Source: an uncultured Acetatifactor sp.
Lineage (GTDB): Bacteria; Bacillota; Clostridia; Lachnospirales; Lachnospiraceae
Reading direction: 5' to 3'
Assembly: GCA_934436245.1 (NCBI GenBank)
Contig: CAKSAM010000002.1
Coordinates: forward strand, 62,001 to 126,000
DNA: 64,000 bases
Made by a program: the position numbers and the translations under genes. The notes beneath the pieces were generated by a model. It had not been told where the DNA came from and did no database searches. It saw nothing but the letters and a program-made list of their open reading frames with translations. This document shows, in pieces, positions 43,257 to 52,507 of this stretch. Position 1 is the stretch's first letter. The number at the start of each line of letters is the position of its first letter.

Positions 43257-45320
43257 ATGAGCGATGCAATACCTGTGAACAGAATAAAAGGTGTGGGAGA
43301 GAAGACAGCTGCTCTGTTCGGCAAGATCAATGTCTTTACCGTAGAGGATCTGATCCGCCATTATCCCAGGGATTACGAGACTTATGATGCTCCGGCATCC
43401 ATCCGGGAAGCGGTTCCGGGAAAGGTGCAGGCAATCTACGGGCAGACCACAGCAATTCCCAATGTGAAAAAGATTCGCAATTTATCAATCCTTAATGCTG
43501 TGTTGAAGGACAGTAACGGAGATACTGTTCAACTTACTTTTTTTAATATGCCATTTTTAAAAAAGGTATTAAAACCTGGTGGCTTTTATCTCTTCAGGGG
43601 GCTTATACAACAGCGTGGTATCCATAAGATCATGGAGCAGCCCCGGATGTTCACCTGGGACGAGTACCAGAAAAAGTCGGGACGGCTTCTGCCCAGATAT
43701 GCTTTGACCAAGGGGCTGACCAATCAGACGGTACAGAAATCTGTAGCACAGGCATTGGAATATTATCCTCCGGAAAAGGAGTATCTCCCACAATCCGTAT
43801 TGCAGAAAATTCCAATGCTTTCGCATAGGGAAGCCATCAATTCCCTGCATTTTCCGGAAGACCAGGAGAAACTGCTGGCTGCCAGAAACCGCATGGTATT
43901 CGAGGAGTTCTTTTCTTTTTTACTGGTTCTTCGGAAAAACAAGGATCTGGCGGCAAAGACAGAGAATCATTTTCCCATGTATGAGACTGCGGATACCGTA
44001 AGATTTCTGGAGCAGCTGCCGTTTCCTCTGACAAAGGCCCAGAGAAAAGTCTGGGGAGAACTCAGGGAGGATATGGGAAGCCCTTATGCCATGAACCGGC
44101 TGATCCAGGGAGATGTAGGCTCCGGTAAGACAATCCTGGCGGTACTGGCGCTGTTGATGTGTGCTGCTAACGGTTTTCAGGGAGCACTGATGGCACCAAC
44201 GGAAGTGCTGGCTGTGCAGCATTTTGAGACCATTTCCGGCTATGTAAAAGAATACGGCATTGCTTTCCGTCCAGTGCTTCTGACCGGTTCCATGACGGCA
44301 AAGGAAAAGAGGGAGGCTTATGCAAAAATCTCCTCCGGAGAAGCCAATCTGATCATCGGAACCCATGCGCTGATCCAGGAGAAGGTGGAATATGCCTCTC
44401 TGGCACTGGTGGTGACGGACGAGCAGCACCGTTTCGGAGTAAGACAGAGGGAAACGCTGGCCGCAAAAGGAAAAGAACCTCATGTGCTGGTCATGAGTGC
44501 CACGCCCATTCCCCGGACGCTGGCCATTATCCTGTATGGAGACTTGAAGGTATCTATTATCGATGAGCTTCCTGCCAATCGTCTGCCCATCAAGAACTGC
44601 GTGGTAGGCACCTCCTATCGCCCCAAGGCCTATGATTTTATCGCAAAAGAAGTAGCAGCAGGAAGACAGGCCTATGTTATCTGTCCCATGGTGGAAGAGG
44701 GCGAATCGGAAGATCTGGAAAACGTGGTGGATTACACAGAGAAGCTCCGGGCGGCCTTGCCACCTTCCATACAGGTTGCATATCTGCACGGGAAAATGCG
44801 TCCGGCGGACAAGAACCGTATTATGGAAGAGTTTGCTAATAAGGAGATCGATGTCCTAGTCTCTACCACGGTCATCGAAGTCGGCATCAATGTTCCCAAT
44901 GCCACAGTGATGATGGTGGAGAATGCGGAACGTTTTGGTCTGGCACAGCTGCACCAGCTGCGAGGACGTGTGGGACGTGGAGAATTCCAGAGCTATTGTA
45001 TTTTCATCAGTACCTCCGAGGCCAAAGAGACCATGGAACGTTTACAGATTCTGAACCATTCCAACGACGGTTTCCATATTGCCTCCGAGGATCTGAAACT
45101 GAGAGGCCCCGGTGACATCTTTGGGATCCGGCAGAGTGGTGAATTTTCTTTTGTGCTGGGTGATATTTACACGGATGCTTCCCTGTTAAAAACCGCTTCT
45201 GAAGCTGTGGATGCGCTGTTAAATGAGGATCCCGGACTTGACAGTGAGGATACTCTGCCGCTAAGACAGTATTTTGCGGAACATCATTCGGCAAATATGG
45301 TTGACTTTCGGACCATCTGA
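43257..45320 (+). CDS. recG: ATP-dependent DNA helicase RecG
   Basis: RecG remodels stalled forks and junctions. The 687-aa protein has an N-terminal wedge/OB region, Walker A GDVGSGKTI, motif II DEQHRFG, motif SATPIPRTLA, and the C-terminal QLRGRVGRG block. AAGAGGGACCGGT precedes the ATG. In B. subtilis recG also follows the yloU-yloV region. Here a 1.1-kb structured gap precedes it, the end of which may be its leader. Confidence 0.96.
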   Translation: MSDAIPVNRIKGVGEKTAALFGKINVFTVEDLIRHYPRDYETYDAPASIREAVPGKVQAIYGQTTAIPNVKKIRNLSILNAVLKDSNGDTVQLTFFNMPFLKKVLKPGGFYLFRGLIQQRGIHKIMEQPRMFTWDEYQKKSGRLLPRYALTKGLTNQTVQKSVAQALEYYPPEKEYLPQSVLQKIPMLSHREAINSLHFPEDQEKLLAARNRMVFEEFFSFLLVLRKNKDLAAKTENHFPMYETADTVRFLEQLPFPLTKAQRKVWGELREDMGSPYAMNRLIQGDVGSGKTILAVLALLMCAANGFQGALMAPTEVLAVQHFETISGYVKEYGIAFRPVLLTGSMTAKEKREAYAKISSGEANLIIGTHALIQEKVEYASLALVVTDEQHRFGVRQRETLAAKGKEPHVLVMSATPIPRTLAIILYGDLKVSIIDELPANRLPIKNCVVGTSYRPKAYDFIAKEVAAGRQAYVICPMVEEGESEDLENVVDYTEKLRAALPPSIQVAYLHGKMRPADKNRIMEEFANKEIDVLVSTTVIEVGINVPNATVMMVENAERFGLAQLHQLRGRVGRGEFQSYCIFISTSEAKETMERLQILNHSNDGFHIASEDLKLRGPGDIFGIRQSGEFSFVLGDIYTDASLLKTASEAVDALLNEDPGLDSEDTLPLRQYFAEHHSANMVDFRTI

Positions 45321-45407
45321 CAGTAAAATTACTTTTAGGTTCAAAGTTTTGAACTGCGGATCGGATAGGTTTATGCAAAATAATGCAAGGGAAGGTTTAG
45401 ATACCAA

Positions 45408-46277
45408 ATGGCAAAAATAGCGATTGTAACAGACAGCAACAGCGGTATTACACAGGCGGAGGGGAAAGCGCTTGGAATTTATGTGCTTCCCATGCCTTTT
45501 ATGATCGATGAAGTTACTTATTATGAAGATATTGACCTGACACAGGAGCAGTTCTATGAGAAGCTGAAATCCGGTGCCAACATTGCTACCAGCCAGCCGT
45601 CTCCGGACAGTGTTACCAGTCTGTGGGACAAGCTTTTACAGGAATATGACGAGATCGTACACATTCCCATGAGCAGCGGTCTGTCCGGTTCCTGCCAGAG
45701 TGCTTTGGCCTTTGCGGCGGATTATGACGGCAGAGTCCAGGTCGTGAACAACCAGAGAATCTCCGTAACCCAGCGTCAGTCTGCACTGGATGCCTTACAG
45801 CTTGTGGCAGCTGGTAAAAATGCAGCTCAGATCAAAGAGTTCCTGGAAAATGATAAATTTAACAGCAGTATCTATATTATGCTGGATACTTTGTATTATT
45901 TGAAAAAAGGTGGGCGGATCACTCCAGCGGCCGCAGCCATCGGCACCATGCTTCGTTTAAAGCCGGTACTTACCATCCAGGGTGAAAAGCTGGACGCTTT
46001 CGCAAAGGCAAGAACCACCACGCAGGGCAAGACCATGATGATCAATGCCATCAAGAAGGATATCAACGAGCGCTTTGGTGGTATGACGGAAGATAAACAT
46101 ATCTGGATGCAGATCGCTTATACCCACGACAGAGCTGCAGCAGAGCAGTTCCGCACCGAAGTGGAGGCGGAATTCCCCGGCTATGATATTCACATCGATC
46201 CTCTGTCCTTAAGCGTTGCCTGCCACATCGGCCCTGGCTCTCTGGCATTGGCATGCTGCAAGAAGATCACGGTATAA
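45408..46277 (+). CDS. DegV family fatty-acid-binding protein
   Basis: The 289-aa protein starts IAIVTDSNSGI and has TSQPSPDSV, HIPMSSGLSGS and YYLKKGGRI, the DegV/FakB lipid-pocket motifs. Such proteins hold a fatty acid for FakA, whose gene lies 3 kb upstream across recG. Many Clostridia have several DegV paralogs, so the pairing is likely but not certain. A terminator follows. Confidence 0.92.
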   Translation: MAKIAIVTDSNSGITQAEGKALGIYVLPMPFMIDEVTYYEDIDLTQEQFYEKLKSGANIATSQPSPDSVTSLWDKLLQEYDEIVHIPMSSGLSGSCQSALAFAADYDGRVQVVNNQRISVTQRQSALDALQLVAAGKNAAQIKEFLENDKFNSSIYIMLDTLYYLKKGGRITPAAAAIGTMLRLKPVLTIQGEKLDAFAKARTTTQGKTMMINAIKKDINERFGGMTEDKHIWMQIAYTHDRAAAEQFRTEVEAEFPGYDIHIDPLSLSVACHIGPGSLALACCKKITV

Positions 46278-46315
46278 TTTAAGAATTTCAAAGTTAAAAA
46301 TTTTCAATGCGAAAG

Positions 46316-46356
46316 AAGCTCCCAGTAAGCCATACATAAGGCTCCGGGAGCTTTTT
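46316..46356 (+). terminator. terminator after the DegV gene
   Basis: AAGCTCCC (46316-46323) pairs with GGGAGCTT (46346-46353), with an inner AGCC/GGCT pair, followed by TTT. Confidence 0.8.
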
Positions 46357-46446
46357 ATCCCCCTATCCCTTGTATTTTTTACTTTTCCAAACACAAAATC
46401 TATGATATACTTAAGACAATAATGTGTTGAGAAGGAGTTCCGTTTC

Positions 46447-48369
46447 ATGGCAAAAGACAATAATTATGACGCCTCAAGTATTACCGTCCTGGAAGGCTTA
46501 GAAGCGGTAAGAAAGAGACCCGGAATGTATATCGGCAGTGTCTCCACTAAGGGTCTGAACCACTTGATCTATGAGATCGTGGACAACTCTGTGGACGAGC
46601 ATCTGGCCGGATACTGCGATACGATAAAAGTAACTCTGGAGGCGGACGGTTCCGCCACTGTAGAAGATAACGGCCGAGGTATTCCCGTGGGAATGCATGA
46701 AAAAGGGATCAGTGCAGAGCGTCTGGTATTCACGACACTGCATGCCGGCGGCAAATTTGACAATTCCGCATATAAGACCAGCGGTGGTCTGCATGGTGTA
46801 GGTTCTTCCGTAGTAAATGCCCTTTCCACAAAATTGACTGTCAAAGTCAAGAGCGGCGGCTGCATCTATGAGGACCGCTATGAGAGAGGTATCCCTGTGC
46901 TGGATCTGGTGGACGGTCTGCTTCCCGTAGTGGGCAAGACCAGAGAGACCGGTACGGCCATCAATTTCCTGCCGGATGATACTATCTTTGACAAGACCCG
47001 TTTCAAGGAAGATGAAGTCAAGAGCCGTCTCCATGAGACCGCTTATCTGAACCCGAAGCTTACGATCATTTTTGAAGATAAGAGAAAAGAAGAACTGGAG
47101 AAAGTCACCTATCATGAGCCGGAAGGCATCATCGGCTTCATAAAGGACATGAACCGTTCCAAGGAGACCGTACACGATGTCATTTTCTTTTCCGGGGAGA
47201 GCGAGGGTATCTCTGTGGAAGTGGCATTCCAGTATGTGAATGAATTCCATGAGAATGTGCTGGGCTTCTGTAATAACATTTACAACTCCGAGGGTGGTAC
47301 TCACCTCACCGGTTTTAAGACCCAGTTCACCAATGTGATCAATACCTATGCCAGAGAGCTTAACATTTTAAAGGAAAAGGATGCAAACTTCACCGGTGCC
47401 GATGTCCGGAACGGAATGACGGCAGTGGTATCCATCAAGCATCCGGATCCCCGTTTCGAAGGACAGACCAAGACGAAACTGGACAATCAGGATGCCGCCA
47501 AGGCAGTAGCCAAGGTGACAGGCGAAGAGATCGTACGGTTCTTTGATCGTAACCTGGAGACCTTGAAGAGCATCATCGGCTGTGCAGAAAAAGCAGCCAA
47601 GATCCGTAAGACAGAGGAAAAGGCCAAGACCAATATGCTGACGAAGCAGAAGTTCTCCTTTGATTCCAACGGAAAACTGGCGAACTGCGAATCCAGAGAT
47701 CCCTCCAAGTGTGAGATTTTCATCGTAGAGGGTGATTCTGCGGGCGGCAGTGCCAAGACCGCAAGAAACCGTATGTATCAGGCCATCCTTCCGATCCGTG
47801 GTAAGATCCTGAACGTAGAAAAAGCCAGCATCGACAAGGTACTGGCCAACGCAGAGATCAAGACCATGATCAATGCTTTCGGCTGTGGTTTTTCCGAGGG
47901 TTACGGCAACGATTTCGATATCACTAAACTGCGCTATGACAAGATCATCATCATGGCGGATGCCGATGTGGATGGTGCGCATATTTCCACCTTGCTGTTG
48001 ACCTTATTCTATCGTTTCATGCCGGATCTGATCTTCGAAGGCCACGTATACATAGCAATGCCTCCTTTATACAAGGCCATGCCCTCCAAGGGAGAAGAAA
48101 AATATCTGTATGATGACAAGGCGCTGGAGAAATACCGTAAGACCCACAAGGGTCCCTTTACCTTACAGCGATATAAAGGTCTGGGTGAAATGGATGCGGA
48201 ACAGCTGTGGGAGACTACACTGGATCCGGAACGCAGACTGTTAAAATTAGTGGAGATCGAGGATGCACGCATGGCTTCCGAGATGACGGAGCTTCTCATG
48301 GGGACGGACGTACCGCCCAGAAAAGCCTTTATTTACGATCACGCCACAGATGCTGCGCTTGATATTTAA
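46447..48369 (+). CDS. type IIA DNA topoisomerase subunit B (ParE/GyrB)
   Basis: A 640-aa subunit with the GHKL ATPase motifs EIVDNSVDEHLAG and DNGRGIPVG, GGLHGVGSSVVNAL, and the TOPRIM motifs EGDSAGGSAK and MADADVDGAHI. The A subunit follows after 112 bp. A second pair near the origin is usual in Clostridia, so this one is more likely topoisomerase IV (ParE), but length alone does not settle it. An AGACGCT-GATA-AGCGTCT hairpin (48445-48462) lies in the gap before the A-subunit gene. Confidence 0.9.
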   Translation: MAKDNNYDASSITVLEGLEAVRKRPGMYIGSVSTKGLNHLIYEIVDNSVDEHLAGYCDTIKVTLEADGSATVEDNGRGIPVGMHEKGISAERLVFTTLHAGGKFDNSAYKTSGGLHGVGSSVVNALSTKLTVKVKSGGCIYEDRYERGIPVLDLVDGLLPVVGKTRETGTAINFLPDDTIFDKTRFKEDEVKSRLHETAYLNPKLTIIFEDKRKEELEKVTYHEPEGIIGFIKDMNRSKETVHDVIFFSGESEGISVEVAFQYVNEFHENVLGFCNNIYNSEGGTHLTGFKTQFTNVINTYARELNILKEKDANFTGADVRNGMTAVVSIKHPDPRFEGQTKTKLDNQDAAKAVAKVTGEEIVRFFDRNLETLKSIIGCAEKAAKIRKTEEKAKTNMLTKQKFSFDSNGKLANCESRDPSKCEIFIVEGDSAGGSAKTARNRMYQAILPIRGKILNVEKASIDKVLANAEIKTMINAFGCGFSEGYGNDFDITKLRYDKIIIMADADVDGAHISTLLLTLFYRFMPDLIFEGHVYIAMPPLYKAMPSKGEEKYLYDDKALEKYRKTHKGPFTLQRYKGLGEMDAEQLWETTLDPERRLLKLVEIEDARMASEMTELLMGTDVPPRKAFIYDHATDAALDI

Positions 48370-48481
48370 AAACACTGCATTACATAGACATAAAGGATAG
48401 TTTCCTGATTTTTAATCTGGGAATTTCTCAGAAAGCAATGTCAGAGACGCTGATAAGCGTCTGCAAGAACGGAGATTAGAA

Positions 48482-50722
48482 ATGGACGACAGCAGAATCA
48501 TAAAAACAGAATACTCCGAGGAGATGCAGAAATCGTTCATCGACTATGCCATGAGCGTTATTATTGCAAGAGCCTTACCGGATGTCAGAGATGGTCTGAA
48601 ACCGGTACAGCGAAGAACCCTCTATGATATGCACGAGCTGGGGATCCGTTATGACCGCCCCTATCGTAAAAGTGCCCGTATCGTTGGTGATACCATGGGT
48701 AAATATCATCCCCACGGTGATAGTTCCATCTATGAAGCACTGGTAGTCATGAGTCAGGATTTCAAGAAAGGCATGCCCCTGATCGATGGCCACGGCAACT
48801 TCGGTAACATCGAAGGAGACGGTGCCGCAGCCATGCGTTATACCGAGGCCAGGCTTCAGAAAGTAACCCAGGAAGCGTTCCTTGCAGATCTGGACAAGGA
48901 TGTGGTGGATTTCGTACCGAACTTTGATGAGACGGAAAAGGAGCCTTCCGTACTGCCGGTAAAGATCCCAAACCTGTTAGTAAATGGTTCCGAAGGTATT
49001 GCTGTAGGTATGGCTACCAGCATTCCCCCTCACAATCTGGGAGAAGTCATTGATGCGGTAAAAGCTTACATGCTCAATAATGAGATCACGACCAAAGAAT
49101 TGATGCGTTATCTGAAGGGACCGGATTTTCCTACCGGTGGCATCGTGATCAATAAGGACGAGCTGGAAGATATCTACGAGACCGGAACCGGCAAGATCAA
49201 ACTGCGGGGCAAAGTGGAGTTCCAGAAGGGAAAAGCCGGCAAGACCAATGTGGTGATAACGGAGATCCCCTATACCATGATCGGAGCCAATATCGCAAAG
49301 TTTTTATCCGATGTGGCGGCCCTTTCCGAGTCGAAGAAGACCCAGGATATCGTAGATATTTCCAACCAGTCCTCCAAGGAGGGCATCCGTATCGTCATCG
49401 AGCTGCGTAAAGATGCCGATCCCGAGAACTTTGTAAACATGCTCTATAAAAAGACCCGGTTAGAGGATACCTTCGGTGTCAATATGCTGGCCATTGCAAA
49501 CGGCAGACCGGAGACCATGGGCTTAAAGCAGATCATCAAAGCCAATGTGGACTTCCAGTTTGAAGTAGCTACCAGAAAATACACCAATCTGTTAGCCAAA
49601 GAACAGGAACGCAAGGAAATCCAGGAAGGCCTGATCAAGGCCTGCAATGTGATCGATCTGGTCATCGAAATCTTACGTGGTTCCAAGGATCGTGCCATGG
49701 CAAAGGCCTGTCTCGTAGAAGGCAAGGTGGATGGCATCAAGTTTAAGTCCAAGGAATCAAAGATCATGGCAGCTCAGCTGATGTTCACCGAGAAACAGGC
49801 CAACGCCATCTTAGAGATGCGCCTGTACAAGTTGATCGGTCTGGAACTGGAGGCTCTGATCAACGAACACGAAGAGACCATGGCCAATATCTATCGCTAT
49901 GAAGACATTCTGGATCGCAGAGATTCCATGGCGCAGGTCATCATGAACGAACTGGATGGCTTCAAAAAGGAATACAGTCATCCACGCAAGACTGTCATCG
50001 AGAACGGACAGGAAGCAGTCTACAAGGAAAAAGAACTGGAAGAGATGGATGTGGTCTTTTTGATGGATCGTTTCGGCTATGCCAAGACCGTGGATGTCAC
50101 TACCTACGAGCGGAATAAAGAAGCCGCAGATGCAGAGAATAAATATATCTTCACCTGTAAAAATACCGGAAGGATCTGCCTGTTTACCAATACAGGACAG
50201 ATGCACACTATCAAGGTACTGGATCTGCCTTACGGCAAATTCCGTGACAAAGGCACACCCATTGATAACGTCAGCAATTTCAGTCAGAAGACGGAAGAGA
50301 TCGTCTATATCACCAGTCAGAAGGAGCTGAATCTGTGTCAGGTGATCTTTGCTACCGCACAGTCCATGTTAAAAGTAGTAGACGGCGGAGAATTTGATGT
50401 AACCAAACGTACCGTAGCTGCTACGAAGCTGGCAGAAGGAGACAGCGTTGTCAGTGTTGCTGCACTGACAGATCAGCGTAATATCGTATTACAGACGAAG
50501 GCTGGATTTTTCCTGCGCTTTGCCGTGGAAGAGATCCCTGAAAAGAAAAAGGGAGCCATCGGCGTCCGGGGCATGAAGTTAAATGACGGTGATCAGGTGG
50601 AAAATGTATATTATACAAAGAACGCCGTAGAGACCACTATTGAATACAAGGGCAAAGAGCTTGTCCTGAACAATCTGAAGCTTGGAAAACGTGACAGCAA
50701 AGGCACCAAGGTCAGAGTATAA
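48482..50722 (+). CDS. type IIA DNA topoisomerase subunit A (ParC-like)
   Basis: A 746-aa subunit. The winged-helix region has HPHGDSSIYEALVVMSQ, with serine kept at the quinolone-target position, and AAAMRYTEARL with the catalytic tyrosine near residue 121. The C-terminal part folds as a beta-pinwheel but lacks a clear GyrA box (the segment reads KKKGAIGVRGMKL), which favours ParC over GyrA. It forms the cleavage complex with the B subunit upstream. Confidence 0.9.
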   Translation: MDDSRIIKTEYSEEMQKSFIDYAMSVIIARALPDVRDGLKPVQRRTLYDMHELGIRYDRPYRKSARIVGDTMGKYHPHGDSSIYEALVVMSQDFKKGMPLIDGHGNFGNIEGDGAAAMRYTEARLQKVTQEAFLADLDKDVVDFVPNFDETEKEPSVLPVKIPNLLVNGSEGIAVGMATSIPPHNLGEVIDAVKAYMLNNEITTKELMRYLKGPDFPTGGIVINKDELEDIYETGTGKIKLRGKVEFQKGKAGKTNVVITEIPYTMIGANIAKFLSDVAALSESKKTQDIVDISNQSSKEGIRIVIELRKDADPENFVNMLYKKTRLEDTFGVNMLAIANGRPETMGLKQIIKANVDFQFEVATRKYTNLLAKEQERKEIQEGLIKACNVIDLVIEILRGSKDRAMAKACLVEGKVDGIKFKSKESKIMAAQLMFTEKQANAILEMRLYKLIGLELEALINEHEETMANIYRYEDILDRRDSMAQVIMNELDGFKKEYSHPRKTVIENGQEAVYKEKELEEMDVVFLMDRFGYAKTVDVTTYERNKEAADAENKYIFTCKNTGRICLFTNTGQMHTIKVLDLPYGKFRDKGTPIDNVSNFSQKTEEIVYITSQKELNLCQVIFATAQSMLKVVDGGEFDVTKRTVAATKLAEGDSVVSVAALTDQRNIVLQTKAGFFLRFAVEEIPEKKKGAIGVRGMKLNDGDQVENVYYTKNAVETTIEYKGKELVLNNLKLGKRDSKGTKVRV

Positions 50723-50753
50723 CAAAGTCAATTTAGAATACGGAGAAAAATAT

Positions 50754-51302
50754 ATGAGAGTCATAGCAGGAACCGCAAGAAGTCTGCCGTTAAAAACACC
50801 GGAAGGAATGGATACCAGACCCACCACTGACCGGATCAAGGAAACCCTTTTTAATATGCTGCAGACTTACATTCCGGATTGTGTATTTGTAGATATTTTC
50901 AGCGGCAGCGGCGGCATCGGCATCGAGGCTTTAAGCCGTGGTGCCAGAAAAGCATATTTTATCGAAAATGCACCGAAAGCCCTGGCATGCATTGAAGACA
51001 ATCTGACATTTACGAAAATGAAAGACCGTGCTATCGTATTAAAACAGGATGCCTGTGCAGGACTGACGGGCATCTATGAAAAGCACGTGGATGTGATCTT
51101 CATGGATCCTCCTTACGATCAGGAGCAGGAGCGCAGAGTGTTAGAGCAGCTGCGCTACGCAAAATATGTCTCCGAGGAGACCCTGATCCTGGTAGAAGCT
51201 TCTCTGCATACTGATTTTTCCTATGCGGAAGATTTAGGCTTTGAAGTGATCCGTGAGAAAAAATACAAAACCAACAAGCATGTGTTTCTTCGTAAGAAGT
51301 AA
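50754..51302 (+). CDS. rsmD: 16S rRNA m2G966 methyltransferase
   Basis: RsmD methylates G966 in the 30S subunit. The 182-aa protein has MRVIAGTARSLPL, RPTTDRIKETLFN, SAM motif DIFSGSGGIGIEALSRG and catalytic FMDPPYD. The ATG at 50754 follows ACGGAGAAA; the frame extends back into parC without family match. It precedes coaD by 24 bp, the ylbH-ylbI order of B. subtilis. Confidence 0.94.
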   Translation: MRVIAGTARSLPLKTPEGMDTRPTTDRIKETLFNMLQTYIPDCVFVDIFSGSGGIGIEALSRGARKAYFIENAPKALACIEDNLTFTKMKDRAIVLKQDACAGLTGIYEKHVDVIFMDPPYDQEQERRVLEQLRYAKYVSEETLILVEASLHTDFSYAEDLGFEVIREKKYKTNKHVFLRKK

Positions 51303-51326
51303 CACCGAAAGGCGTGAGTTTTTATT

Positions 51327-51836
51327 ATGAAAAGAGCAGTTTACACAGGAAGCTTTGATCCCGTTACTAACGGCCATATGGATATTATCAGAAGAGCTGC
51401 GGAAATTTTTGATGTTCTGATCGTCAGTGTTTTAAATAATAAAGAAAAGACACCGTTGTTTTCTGTTGAGGAACGTGTTAAGATACTAGAAGAGGCAACA
51501 AAGGATCTGCCTAATGTCCAGATAGACAGTTTCAGTGGACTTTTAGTGGATTATGCAAGGGAAAAGGATCTGCATGTCATCGTAAGGGGACTGCGTGCCA
51601 TTACGGATTTTGAGTATGAATTGCAGATGGCCCAGACGAACCGGATGTTGTCCCACGGGACGATAGATACAATATTTTTAACTACCAGTCTGGAATATGC
51701 CTACCTCAGTTCTTCCGCTATCAAGCAGATTGCAAGCTTTGATGGGGACATTACCCCCTGTGTGCCGGATTTTGTAGCAAAACTGATCTACGACAAATAT
51801 CGCAATAAAAAGCTTTCAGAGAATAGTGATGTGTAA
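51327..51836 (+). CDS. coaD: phosphopantetheine adenylyltransferase
   Basis: CoaD makes dephospho-CoA from 4'-phosphopantetheine. [18 protein letters not shown] holds the nucleotidyltransferase TxGH-type motif, and [17 protein letters not shown] is the C-terminal signature. Its 169 aa are normal. Co-transcribed with rsmD. Confidence 0.96.
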   Translation: MKRAVYTGSFDPVTNGHMDIIRRAAEIFDVLIVSVLNNKEKTPLFSVEERVKILEEATKDLPNVQIDSFSGLLVDYAREKDLHVIVRGLRAITDFEYELQMAQTNRMLSHGTIDTIFLTTSLEYAYLSSSAIKQIASFDGDITPCVPDFVAKLIYDKYRNKKLSENSDV

Positions 51837-51850
51837 ATAAGGAGAATTTC

Positions 51851-52450
51851 ATGAGCAGCAGAATCGAACAATTAATTGATGAAATAGAAGAATACATCGA
51901 GGGTTGCAAGCCGAAGTTCATGTCCAGTACCGAGATCATCGTGAATAAGGACGAGATCGACGAGTTGCTGCGGGAACTTCGTATGAAAACACCTGATGAG
52001 ATCAAGCGTTATCAGAAGATCATCAGTAATAAAGAAGCTATCCTGAATGATGCCAAAGAAAAAGCCCAGGCTTTGATCAATGAGGCTACAGTTCATACCA
52101 ACGAATTGATCAATGAGCATGAGATCATGCAGCAGGCTTATGCGCAGGCCAATGAGGTTGTTACCATGGCAAGTAAACAGGCTCAGGAAATTCTGGACAA
52201 TGCTACGATGGAAGCTAATAATGTAAAAGCTGCTGCTATGCAGTATATGGATGATATGCTGGCACATCTGGAGAACATCATTGCTTCCTCTACCCAGCAG
52301 GCAAGCGCCAATTATGATACTTTGATCGGTAATCTGAATCAGTACAGAGATATCATCCAGTCTAACCGTAGCGAACTCCATCCGGTAGATGAAGATCTGG
52401 ATGGTGTGACGGGATCTGCTGAAGACAACAACGATCTGAATGTAATGTAA
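51851..52450 (+). CDS. coiled-coil protein of unknown function next to coaD
   Basis: A 199-aa soluble protein. The first 60 residues are acidic (IEQLIDEIEEYIEGCKPKF); the middle is a long Ala/Gln/Glu-rich coiled coil (AKEKAQALINEATVHTNEL) of the kind seen in DivIVA-like or V-ATPase-H-like proteins; the tail is acidic. It sits 14 bp after coaD and ends in a terminator. A scaffold or cell-pole role is only a guess. Confidence 0.7.
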   Translation: MSSRIEQLIDEIEEYIEGCKPKFMSSTEIIVNKDEIDELLRELRMKTPDEIKRYQKIISNKEAILNDAKEKAQALINEATVHTNELINEHEIMQQAYAQANEVVTMASKQAQEILDNATMEANNVKAAAMQYMDDMLAHLENIIASSTQQASANYDTLIGNLNQYRDIIQSNRSELHPVDEDLDGVTGSAEDNNDLNVM

Positions 52451-52456
52451 CAACCA

Positions 52457-52488
52457 AAACCAGTTTTCTGTTGAAAGCTGGTTTTTTA
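52457..52488 (+). terminator. terminator after the coiled-coil gene
   Basis: AACCAGTTTTC pairs with GAAAGCTGGTT with one wobble, followed by six T. Confidence 0.8.
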
Positions 52489-52507
52489 AAAATGAGGAAT
52501 CCAGAAA

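Noticed and set aside
43920..44789. 289-codon open frame antisense to recG
   Set aside because: recG motifs are intact in the sense frame; the antisense product shows no family features.
46498..47304. 268-codon open frame antisense to the topoisomerase B subunit
   Set aside because: The sense frame has all topoisomerase motifs, and the antisense frame has no ribosome site or recognisable domain; it is a codon-bias shadow.
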